The notes under the pieces: generated by a model
The model's input: only the letters and a program-made list of their open reading frames with translations
Told to the model about the DNA's origin: nothing
Database searches by the model: none
Shown: positions 57,379 through 64,000 of the stretch, in pieces
How the letters are laid out: every line of letters starts with the position of its first letter
How positions within the stretch are numbered: position 1 is the first letter of the stretch
Source of the DNA: Moorella sp. Hama-1
Lineage (GTDB): Bacteria > Bacillota > DSM-521 > Neomoorellales > Neomoorellaceae
Length of the DNA stretch: 64,000 nucleotides
Assembly (NCBI RefSeq): GCF_023734095.1
Contig: NZ_AP024620.1
Location: forward strand, 306,501 to 370,500
Direction of reading: 5' to 3'
Translations under genes and position numbers: made by a program

Positions 57379-59220
57379 TTGGTGATTATCGTGTCCGGGG
57401 ATGCCTTCATCATACGTCACCGCCTGCCGGGCCGGCTGCGTCTTTACCTGCCCGGGTTAAAAGCGGGGTTCCTGGTGCCCGGGACCCTGGTCGCAGCCCT
57501 GCAAGCTATACCGGGGATGCAGGGGGTCCGGGCCAATTCCCTTACCGGCAGCCTGCTACTGTTTTACCGGCCGCAGGACATAGAGGAAAGGGAGCTATTA
57601 CATAAAGTACAGGACCTCACGGCCCCTCAGGTCCGCTTCCTGCCGGAGCCGGTGCAAATTGCTCCCATTGGGACGGATCTCCTACGCGTGTTTGCCGGCG
57701 GGGGGCTGCTGGCCTTCCTGGCCCTGAAAAGGGTTATTGCCGGTGAACCGCCCCTGGCTCGCTCACCCCGGGTAGTCAACTCGGCGGCCCTGGTTACCGC
57801 CATTGCCGGCTACCCCCTCCTGCGGCGTGGTTTTACGAAGGCCAGTCACGGACGGGGCTTAAACGCCGAACTCCTTCTGGGGGGGACGGCCCTGACCCTC
57901 CTCCTCCTGCGGGAGAGCCTGCCGGGGCTTCTTATCCTGGTCCTGGCAGAGGGGATGCGCCTGGCGGAGAGGCTGGCGTCCCGCCAGGCCCAGGCGGCCC
58001 TGGCCGTCCTGGCCGAGGGCGGGGAATATACCCTGCGGCCAGCCTCCCTGCCGCCGGTAGAAGCCAGCCGGGTGGAACGCTATGGAGAAAACGCCAGCAA
58101 GCTGGCCGTAGCCCTGACCGGTGGAACCTGCCTCTGGCACCGGGATATCCGCCAGGCCCTGGCCATGCTGGTAGCTGGGGCACCGGTAGCCACCTTCCTG
58201 GGCGAAACGGCGGTTGCCACCACCGCCCTGCGCCGGGCTGTTGCCAACGGGGTCCTGGTTGCCGACGGCCGCCATTTTATGGCTATGCCGGCCCTGGACA
58301 CCCTGGTCTGGTGCCGGGGCGAACTGCTGACCACCGGGATCCCGGTGGTCAGGGAGATTTACTCCCTTGACCCGGCCTATACCCGGGAACTCCTGTTGCA
58401 GATGGCGGCCGCCGCCTGCAGCCAGGCACCCCATCCCCTGGGACCGGTCCTCTGGCGGCGGCTTCAGGAGCAGGGACTCCCCCCGGCCCGGGCCGGCGCC
58501 GCCGGGATACTCCCTGGCGGCGCTATCCAGGCGGACGTGGCCGGCCGGCACCTGCTCCTGGGGAGCGCCTCTTCCCTGCGGCGGCAAAAGGTAACCAGCC
58601 GTCGCGGCCGCGCCCGGGAACAACGCTACCTGCAGGCAGGCCTCCTGCCCATCTATGTAGTTATCGACGGCCGGACGGCCGGCCTGATCGCCCTGGAGGA
58701 ACCGTTAAAGGAAGGAGCCCTGGCGGCCGTTACATCCCTGCGGGCTCTGGGCCTGAGACGGCAAATCCTGGTTGATGATGCCGGCCCTGAGGCTGCCGGC
58801 CTGCTGGCCCGGCAACTGGGATTGGATGGTTTTCAGGCAGGTTCTACACCGGAGGAAAAGGCAGCTGTTATTAAGGGGTTAAAGGATCAGGGCCTCCTGG
58901 TGGCCGCCGTTGGCAGCAAAGGTACGGATGAGGCGGCCCTGGCCGCCGCCGATTTCAGCCTGGCCCTGGGACAGCCCCTGGCGGCGGCCGATATGTTTTC
59001 CTTAAATCCTGACCCGGCCCGGGTGGTAGAGGTATTTCGCCTGGCGCAGAGCGCCCGGGTTATCTACCGCCAGGAGTTTTTAATCGTCCAGGCCGCCAAT
59101 ATTATCGGCATGGGACTGGGCTATATGCGGTCCCTTTCCCCGGCTACGGCCATGGTCTGGCAAAATATGTTGAGCCTGGTTTTATTCCTCAACGCCGGCC
59201 GCCTCCGTTGGCCAGTATAA
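57379..59220 (+). CDS. P-type ATPase-like pseudoenzyme with HMA-like N-terminus
   Basis: 613 residues. Starts with an HMA_2-like domain (HRLPGRLRLYLPGLK), two or more hydrophobic segments, then a shrunken P1B-ATPase body. Every catalytic site is altered: the actuator domain with its TGE is missing, the channel motif reads VAGAPVATFLGE in place of a CPC-type motif, the phosphorylation motif DKTGT reads CRGEL (Cys312 at the Asp position, context LDTLVWCRGELLT) and GDGxND reads GSKGTD near residue 512. The frame is intact over 1.8 kb, so the protein is kept, but it cannot hydrolyse ATP by the P-type mechanism. Perhaps a regulator or partner of the intact ATPase at 61561. Confidence 0.85.
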   Translation: MVIIVSGDAFIIRHRLPGRLRLYLPGLKAGFLVPGTLVAALQAIPGMQGVRANSLTGSLLLFYRPQDIEERELLHKVQDLTAPQVRFLPEPVQIAPIGTDLLRVFAGGGLLAFLALKRVIAGEPPLARSPRVVNSAALVTAIAGYPLLRRGFTKASHGRGLNAELLLGGTALTLLLLRESLPGLLILVLAEGMRLAERLASRQAQAALAVLAEGGEYTLRPASLPPVEASRVERYGENASKLAVALTGGTCLWHRDIRQALAMLVAGAPVATFLGETAVATTALRRAVANGVLVADGRHFMAMPALDTLVWCRGELLTTGIPVVREIYSLDPAYTRELLLQMAAAACSQAPHPLGPVLWRRLQEQGLPPARAGAAGILPGGAIQADVAGRHLLLGSASSLRRQKVTSRRGRAREQRYLQAGLLPIYVVIDGRTAGLIALEEPLKEGALAAVTSLRALGLRRQILVDDAGPEAAGLLARQLGLDGFQAGSTPEEKAAVIKGLKDQGLLVAAVGSKGTDEAALAAADFSLALGQPLAAADMFSLNPDPARVVEVFRLAQSARVIYRQEFLIVQAANIIGMGLGYMRSLSPATAMVWQNMLSLVLFLNAGRLRWPV

Positions 59221-59300
59221 GCTGTAGGTAAACAGCCCTCAGGCCACCAGCTTAAGTAAAGTTGAACCGGCGGTCTTTTGACGGCTGCTAATTCGATATT

Positions 59301-59354
59301 TTAAGGTAAAATTAAAACCGGCTTAATACGAAATTAACTTCGGGGGGTTAAAAT
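59301..59354 (+). promoter_or_regulatory. PhoP-box-like promoter of the 59.4-kb ORF
   Basis: TTAA tetramers at 59301, 59312, 59323 and 59334 are exactly 11 bp apart; -10 TAAAAT (59349-59354) starts 15 bases after the start of the last. Same layout as at the PhoH and 60-aa genes. Confidence 0.65.
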
Positions 59355-59392
59355 CGAAATGTAAACAACTGCCGATTGAAGGGGTGGGAGCA

Positions 59393-60082
59393 ATGGGCTT
59401 CCAACCGGTAAGCATCACGGGGCGCCAGGTTAATACTTTACTGGAAATGCGCCTGGCCGGGCAGGTGGACAGATGCCGGGAGATTATTGCCGGGCGTTTA
59501 AGGGAACTACTGGCCGGGACTGCGTCTGCTGAGCTGGCAGCTGGCCTCTGGGAGGGCTCTATTAACATTACCCGGCTGGAGGAAGCCCTGATGCCAGAGC
59601 AGGAGTGCCGGCACCTGGTGGCGGAGCTGGAGTTGGAACTGGCGGCACGGCTTGCTGGCATCCTGCGGCGGCCGGTTAAACTGGAATTAAGGCTACCGCC
59701 CCTGGACCAGAACAGCAGGGTTTTACTGGCGGATCACCTGGACGCCGGGTGGGAAACCTTCCTGCTGGCCGGACTTTTAAATAAAACCTGTCATCTGGTA
59801 TGGCACCGGGCAACGGGCAACCTCCCCTGGCCCCTGAAAGAGTTGAAGCCGGATAAAAGGCTGAGCAAGGCTTTTGATATAGCACCGACCGGAATAAAGG
59901 AATGCTGCCTGCAGGAATTGACGGCAATGATCGAAGGGCTAAAAATTAGCCTGCAACACTACCTGATGCGGGAACTGGGGCGCCAGGTGGCCCTGCAGGC
60001 TTGGGCGTTATATGATGCTGTAACCGCAATCGAGAAAATGGGAAAAAAGGCAGTCGGTCCGGAAACAAACAATATTGCTTAA
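59393..60082 (+). CDS. hypothetical protein, possible cytosolic helical protein
   Basis: About 229 residues from ATG 59393 (SD AAGGGG); GTG 59384 is an alternative. Charged, Leu-rich sequence with several probable amphipathic helices (LLEMRLAGQVDRCREII, RHLVAELELELAARLAGIL) and no membrane segment. I do not recognise a family. It is under a four-box PhoP-like promoter and located in the P-type ATPase cluster. A terminator follows, so it is a single-gene unit. Confidence 0.65.
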   Translation: MGFQPVSITGRQVNTLLEMRLAGQVDRCREIIAGRLRELLAGTASAELAAGLWEGSINITRLEEALMPEQECRHLVAELELELAARLAGILRRPVKLELRLPPLDQNSRVLLADHLDAGWETFLLAGLLNKTCHLVWHRATGNLPWPLKELKPDKRLSKAFDIAPTGIKECCLQELTAMIEGLKISLQHYLMRELGRQVALQAWALYDAVTAIEKMGKKAVGPETNNIA

Positions 60083-60139
60083 AATAGCGTTGGTTAACCA
60101 ATGCAGGCCGCGGAGTACCTGCAAATATGATCAAGATAG

Positions 60140-60166
60140 AGCCCTGGTTACACCGGGCTTTTTTTA
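60140..60166 (+). terminator. terminator of the 59.4-kb gene
   Basis: AGCCC...GGGCT hairpin followed by a run of seven T's; it also lies at the end of the reverse-strand ORF at 60190. Confidence 0.8.
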
Positions 60167-60189
60167 TTTGGTTTTTAACCATTTTGATT

Positions 60190-60501
60190 TCAATCGTCAG
60201 CAATGAATTCTTTCACTTCGTCGGCGGTTCTTTCAATGTTGGTGGCCGCTGTTTTAACATCTTCAGTGACCTGGGCTACGTTTCGGGCTTCGGCGACAAG
60301 ATCATGCCAGGCCTGCCGCCAATTTCCCTTGAGCTCGTTAAGCCGGTTGCTGACAACCATGCCTTCTCTTACCCCGGCCACAGCCAGGGAACGTAACCCC
60401 TTACGGGCCGGTTGCCAGGAGAGGAGTACCGCCGCTCCGGCAACTGCCCAGGCCCATGGCGTGATATTCTCCAGGGTCCTTTCTGCAAATCTCTCCCACA
60501 T
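60190..60501 (-). CDS. small membrane-anchored protein, DUF5132/YtxH-like
   Basis: 103 residues: an N-terminal hydrophobic segment (WAWAVAGAAVLLSWQ near residue 16-30), basic residues, then a long helix with a YtxH-like pattern (WHDLVAEARNVAQVTEDVKTAATNIERTADEVKEF). Comparable small proteins accompany HMA_2-containing P-type ATPases in Firmicutes. SD AGGAGG lies 5' on the reverse strand (AAGGAGGTTTCG). Function unknown. Confidence 0.65.
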   Translation of the reverse strand: MWERFAERTLENITPWAWAVAGAAVLLSWQPARKGLRSLAVAGVREGMVVSNRLNELKGNWRQAWHDLVAEARNVAQVTEDVKTAATNIERTADEVKEFIADD

Positions 60502-60650
60502 AGTACGAAACCTCCTTCGGCAAAATGGTAAGGTTATTTTAACCCTTTTTTCGGGTTTTATGAGGGCCCTTGGTAGGCAAAATTTAGGTATAAAAAACTT
60601 TAGCGGAGAAAAAATACTTTCATGCCTATAAAAGGAAGGGAGTAGAAATA

Positions 60651-61259
60651 ATGGCAGTATATCCTGACCGGGAGGAGGACAAACTTCCAGAAAGGTCCGC
60701 TGAAGGGTCAGACGGTGGCCGCCATCTCCTGGAGCGGGAAGAGGAGTTTGACCTGGAGACGCCGGCGGTCCTGGCTAAAATTGAAGGCCAACTCCATCGC
60801 AATCTCAAAGCCCTGCGTCATTTAAGTGAAGATCTTGATGATCCTCATGCCCGGGGAACGGTCCAGCGCCTGCTGCGGGACCTGCAGGCCCGGCAGCGGG
60901 AGATAGCCACTCTGCGGCAGCTCATGATCCGCTATCCGGAGCTGGGGAACCTGGCGCGGGTGCGTCAGCGCCTCAGCCTCTGGCTCCAGTCCAGCAACAC
61001 CCGCAGCTTCCTCCTGGGCGCCGGTTTGAGCCTGGTAGTCCTGGCTCTCCTGCCCCTGGCCCGCAAGAATTTTCGGCCCCTGGTGGTCAAAGCGATGCGG
61101 GAGATCATGGAGTTGAGCGATAAGAGCCAGGAACTGGTGGCCGGGTTGAAGGAAGGACTGGAAGACCTTGTCAGCGAGGCCCAGTTTGAAGCAATGAAAC
61201 AATCCCTGGAACCCGCCGCCGGGGAAACCACCCTGCCTGCACCCGGCCCGGAGAAATAA
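60651..61259 (+). CDS. membrane protein with coiled-coil flanks, unknown function
   Basis: 202 residues: acidic N-terminus, helical segment with LQARQREIATLRQLM, one strong membrane helix (FLLGAGLSLVVLALLPLA near residue 122-139), then a charged YtxH-like helix (MELSDKSQELVAGLKEGLEDLVSEAQFEAM). SD AAGGAAGGGAG. No enzyme motif. Directly followed by the next small ORF, whose ATG abuts the stop, and then by the P-type ATPase. Confidence 0.7.
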   Translation: MAVYPDREEDKLPERSAEGSDGGRHLLEREEEFDLETPAVLAKIEGQLHRNLKALRHLSEDLDDPHARGTVQRLLRDLQARQREIATLRQLMIRYPELGNLARVRQRLSLWLQSSNTRSFLLGAGLSLVVLALLPLARKNFRPLVVKAMREIMELSDKSQELVAGLKEGLEDLVSEAQFEAMKQSLEPAAGETTLPAPGPEK

Positions 61260-61550
61260 ATGGTATTGATAGAGGGAAAGGTAGATAGAAAAGAAGGGAG
61301 AATATCCGCCATAGAAATCAGGGATGTAGAAACAAGCCTGGAGCAGCTGGGGCAGGCATTACGGGCTGCCGTTGACGCCAGCCTGGAAGTAATGGCTGCC
61401 GACACCGGGGCCAGGGACCAGATTTACCAGCTCTGGGAAAAAAAGCTGGGTGAGGGCTGGAGTTACTTAAAACAAAAGAGCCAGGAAAAGGGTATCAACC
61501 CCCTGGCCGGGCTCAGCTATAACCGCCTGCGCCAGGCAATACCGGGGTGA
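61260..61550 (+). CDS. small hypothetical protein of the ATPase operon
   Basis: 96 residues, ATG immediately after the upstream TAA. Mostly helical and charged (VETSLEQLGQALRAAVDASLEV), with a Trp/Tyr-rich middle (GEGWSYLKQK). No family recognised. It ends 10 bases before the P-type ATPase start, so the three genes 60651-64000 form one unit. Confidence 0.65.
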   Translation: MVLIEGKVDRKEGRISAIEIRDVETSLEQLGQALRAAVDASLEVMAADTGARDQIYQLWEKKLGEGWSYLKQKSQEKGINPLAGLSYNRLRQAIPG

Positions 61551-61560
61551 AGTGAGGCCC

Positions 61561-64000
61561 ATGGTTGTTGAACCACCCGGCATTTATCCGGTACACCTGC
61601 TACCAGGAAGGGTGCGCCTGCACGTGCCCGGCCTGAAGGGTAACCGGGCTTTCGCCCGGCAAATAATTGCCCGCCTTCCCCGGAGCGCCGGTATCCGCCA
61701 GGTTACGGCTAACCCACGCTCCGGACGGGTCCTGGTTTATTACGACCCGGCACAGATCCAGTTAGCCAGGCTTATAACCATTCTGAAGGACTTTTCCGCG
61801 GCACCGGGTAATCTTCACGCCGGAAGGGCGACTGCAAGCCGGGTTATTGCCACACCAGGGGCCAACCTTGCTCAATATGGCGCCAACCGGGCCGCCCGGG
61901 AGGTGGCGGCCACGGCCAGCGTGCCGCAATGGCACCTCTTGGGAACTGATGACGTACTGGGGCATCTGGCCACGCCGCCAGGACAGGGCCTGACCGAAGC
62001 CGAAGCCCGGCGCCGGCAAGAGGTCTTTGGTGCCAATGCCCTACCCGATCCTGCAAGAATTTCACCCTGGCAGCTGTTTAAACAACAATTCCAGGACCTC
62101 ATGGTGCGGGTGCTCATGGCGGCCAGCGGCCTCTCCTTGATATTAGGGCGGGTGCGGGACGCCGTCTTTGCCCTGGGGGTAGTGATCATGAACGCCGTCC
62201 TGGGGGTTTGGCAGGAGTTAAAGGCCGCCCGCTCCCTGTCTTCCCTGGGAAAACTGGCGCCGCCCACGGCCCTGGTGACCCGCGCCGGCCGGGAGCAGCG
62301 CCTCCCGGCCGGCGCCCTGGTGCCGGGGGACATTATCCACCTCCAGGCCGGCGACCGGGTGCCGGCCGACGCCCGCCTCCTGGAGGCCGTGGATCTGGAG
62401 GTAGAGGAGGCTAACCTCACCGGGGAGAGCGTACCGGTAAAAAAACAGGTGGCGCCCCTGGGGGAAGCGGACCTGCCCCTGGGGGAGCGCAGCAACATGG
62501 TTTTTATGGGAACCAGTATCACCCGCGGCCGCGGCCGGGCCGTAGTTGTCAGTACAGGCATGGCGACCCAGATGGGCCAGGTGGCCGGGCTGCTGCAGGA
62601 GAGGGAATTACAAACCCCCCTCCAGGCGAGCCTGGGGGAACTGGGCCGGGTCCTGGCCTACGGTTGCCTGGCCATTTCCGGGGCGGTCCTCATCGGCGGC
62701 CTGCTGTGGGGCCGGGGTCTGATGGCTATGGTCATGACGGCCGCCAGCCTGGCGGTGGCGGCCATTCCCGAGGGTATGCCGGTTATCGTCGCCCTGGCCC
62801 TGGCCTTCGGCGTCCAGCGGATGGCCCGGCGGCGGGTAATCGTCCGCCGCCTGCCGGCCCTGGAGACCCTGGGCTGCACCACGGTCATCTGCACCGATAA
62901 AACCGGTACCCTGACCAGGAATGAGATGACCGTCCGCACCGTGGCCTGCGGCCGCGAGCTTTGGCAAGCCGGCGGCGAGGGTTACCGGCCGGAGGGCAGC
63001 TTTAACCTCCAGGGCCCGGGGACCACGGAAGCGGCAGGGGAGCTGCGGCACTTCCTGACCCTGGCCGCCCTGTGCAGCGATGCCCGCCTGGTATCCCGGG
63101 GCCGGGGTGGCCGGATCAAGTGGACGGTGGAGGGCGATCCTACGGAGGGAGCCCTGCTGGTGGCAGCCAGGAAGGCCGGCCTGGATCTGGACGAGCTGCA
63201 AAGGAATTACGCCCGTTGCCAGGAGGTCCCCTTCAACTCCGAGGACCGTTGTATGACGGTCCTGACCCGGGACGGGCAGGGCCGCCAGCTCTTGATAACC
63301 AAAGGCGCCCCGGAGGTAATTCTGGATCGCTGCGACCGGATGCGCTGGCGGGGCCAGATAGTGCCTCTCACCCCGGCCCGGCGCCGCTTGCTGGAGCAGC
63401 GCAGCGAAGAAATGGCCACTCAGGCCCTGCGGGTCCTGGCCGTCGCCTACAACGAGGATGTTGACGCCGGCGCCGGTTCACCCCTCATCTTCAGCGGCCT
63501 GGCCGGTATGCTGGACCCGCCGCGGCCGGAGGTCCGCCGGGCTATCGCCCGTTGCCAGGCCGCCGGCATCAAGGTAGTGATGATTACCGGCGACCACCAA
63601 GCCACGGCGACGGCTATCGCTAGGGAACTGGGGATCCTGACCCCCGGCGGGGCGGTCCTAACCGGTCAGGAACTGGAGACCCTCACGGATGCCGAGCTGG
63701 ACCGCTTGGTGCCAGCAATCCAGGTCTTCGCCCGCACCTCGCCTGAGCATAAGCTGCGCATTGTCCGGGCCTGGCAGCGGGCCGGCGGGGTGGTGGCCAT
63801 GACCGGTGACGGCGTTAACGATGCCCCGGCCGTCAAGGCGGCCGACATCGGCCTGGCCATGGGGCAGAATGGTGCCGACGTCACCCGGGAGGCCGCCGGC
63901 CTGGTGCTGACGGATGACAACTTTGTCACCATCGTCACCGCCGTCGAAGAGGGCCGGACCATTTACGCCAATATCCGCAAGGCCATCCGCTACCTCCTGG
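61561..64000 (+). CDS. P2A-type cation-transporting ATPase with HMA-like N-terminal domain (3' end outside window)
   Basis: Open from ATG 61561 to the last base (813 residues so far). The first ~75 residues form the same HMA_2-like domain as in the pseudo-ATPase (LLPGRVRLHVPGLKG). The body has cation-ATPase motifs in order: LTEAEARRRQEVFGANAL, LTGESVPV near 285, AAIPEGMPVIVALALAFG near 400, the phosphorylation site CTDKTGTLTRNEM (Asp446), KGAPE, MTGDGVNDAPAVKAADIGLAMG near 750. All residues for activity are present. PEGMP is typical of Ca2+/Mn2+ P2A pumps. The C-terminal membrane helices lie outside the window. Confidence 0.93.
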   Translation, partial: MVVEPPGIYPVHLLPGRVRLHVPGLKGNRAFARQIIARLPRSAGIRQVTANPRSGRVLVYYDPAQIQLARLITILKDFSAAPGNLHAGRATASRVIATPGANLAQYGANRAAREVAATASVPQWHLLGTDDVLGHLATPPGQGLTEAEARRRQEVFGANALPDPARISPWQLFKQQFQDLMVRVLMAASGLSLILGRVRDAVFALGVVIMNAVLGVWQELKAARSLSSLGKLAPPTALVTRAGREQRLPAGALVPGDIIHLQAGDRVPADARLLEAVDLEVEEANLTGESVPVKKQVAPLGEADLPLGERSNMVFMGTSITRGRGRAVVVSTGMATQMGQVAGLLQERELQTPLQASLGELGRVLAYGCLAISGAVLIGGLLWGRGLMAMVMTAASLAVAAIPEGMPVIVALALAFGVQRMARRRVIVRRLPALETLGCTTVICTDKTGTLTRNEMTVRTVACGRELWQAGGEGYRPEGSFNLQGPGTTEAAGELRHFLTLAALCSDARLVSRGRGGRIKWTVEGDPTEGALLVAARKAGLDLDELQRNYARCQEVPFNSEDRCMTVLTRDGQGRQLLITKGAPEVILDRCDRMRWRGQIVPLTPARRRLLEQRSEEMATQALRVLAVAYNEDVDAGAGSPLIFSGLAGMLDPPRPEVRRAIARCQAAGIKVVMITGDHQATATAIARELGILTPGGAVLTGQELETLTDAELDRLVPAIQVFARTSPEHKLRIVRAWQRAGGVVAMTGDGVNDAPAVKAADIGLAMGQNGADVTREAAGLVLTDDNFVTIVTAVEEGRTIYANIRKAIRYLL

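Overview
The window reads as a chromosomal segment of a thermophilic, spore-forming, acetogenic Firmicute, most likely a Moorella species. This is inferred from gene content and style: GC-rich codons, frequent GTG/TTG starts behind strong Shine-Dalgarno sites, GerP-like spore proteins, HdrABC/MvhD-type electron-transfer genes and a glyoxylate/malyl-CoA gene set. No ribosomal RNA is present to fix the species.

Layout. 1-1.7 kb: remnants of a defence locus (3' end of a type III restriction-like gene and a truncated AAA ATPase). 1.7-5.9 kb: a secreted helical protein, a YyaL/DUF255 thioredoxin-domain protein and a small membrane protein. 6.0-11.0 kb: an operon behind a structured leader encoding a malate/succinate-CoA ligase pair with a small Fe-S protein between its subunits, malyl-CoA lyase and malic enzyme, which would run glyoxylate + acetyl-CoA to malyl-CoA, malate and pyruvate with ATP gain. 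11.2-13.2 kb: thioesterase, small ORF and glycerate kinase, reverse strand. 13.25-16 kb: a textbook promoter, an M-box (Mg2+) riboswitch with terminator, and an ABC transporter with a double permease. 16.1-18.2 kb: folB, folE, a stand-alone ABC-ATPase-associated domain and tRNA-Ala(GGC). 18.2-22.2 kb: a small AT-richer accessory stretch of toxin-antitoxin-like genes. 22.3-24.8 kb: sfsA and a PhoH/PIN protein.

24.7-37.2 kb is the most interesting part: ArsR regulator, DsrE/F/H-like proteins, TusA, DsrE2, a GcvH-like lipoate-binding protein, HdrC, HdrB, a double-length HdrA, MvhD, a lipoate-protein ligase fused to DUF116, a geranylgeranyl-reductase-like flavoprotein and two radical-SAM lipoyl synthases (LipS1/LipS2 type). 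It resembles the sHdr/LbpA sulfur-oxidation machinery of chemolithotrophs, rebuilt with an MvhD subunit in an apparent acetogen, together with the genes to make its own lipoyl cofactor.

37.7-42.1 kb: a four-gene operon (GT2-PIG-L fusion, GCS2-like ligase, phosphatidylserine decarboxylase, DedA) that looks like an uncharacterised lipid or envelope pathway. 42.1-43.7 kb: a c-di-AMP riboswitch controlling a radical-SAM aminomutase whose substrate-site residues indicate glutamate 2,3-aminomutase (beta-glutamate, an osmolyte). 43.8-51 kb: motAB, two amidohydrolases, lgt and adenine deaminase. 51.1-55.1 kb: a GldA-like dehydrogenase and a NitT/TauT-type ABC transporter. 55.1-57.3 kb: small GerP-like spore proteins and an Hsp20. 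57.4-64 kb: a P-type ATPase-like protein that has lost every catalytic motif, membrane and coiled-coil proteins of unknown function, and an intact P2-type cation ATPase running off the window.

Three promoters (PhoH, the 55.2-kb small ORF and the 59.4-kb ORF) share arrays of TTAA boxes phased at 11 bp with an identical distance to the -10, suggesting one PhoP/OmpR-type regulon. A dispersed intergenic repeat occurs at least four times, three of them in or beside the lipoate/Hdr locus.
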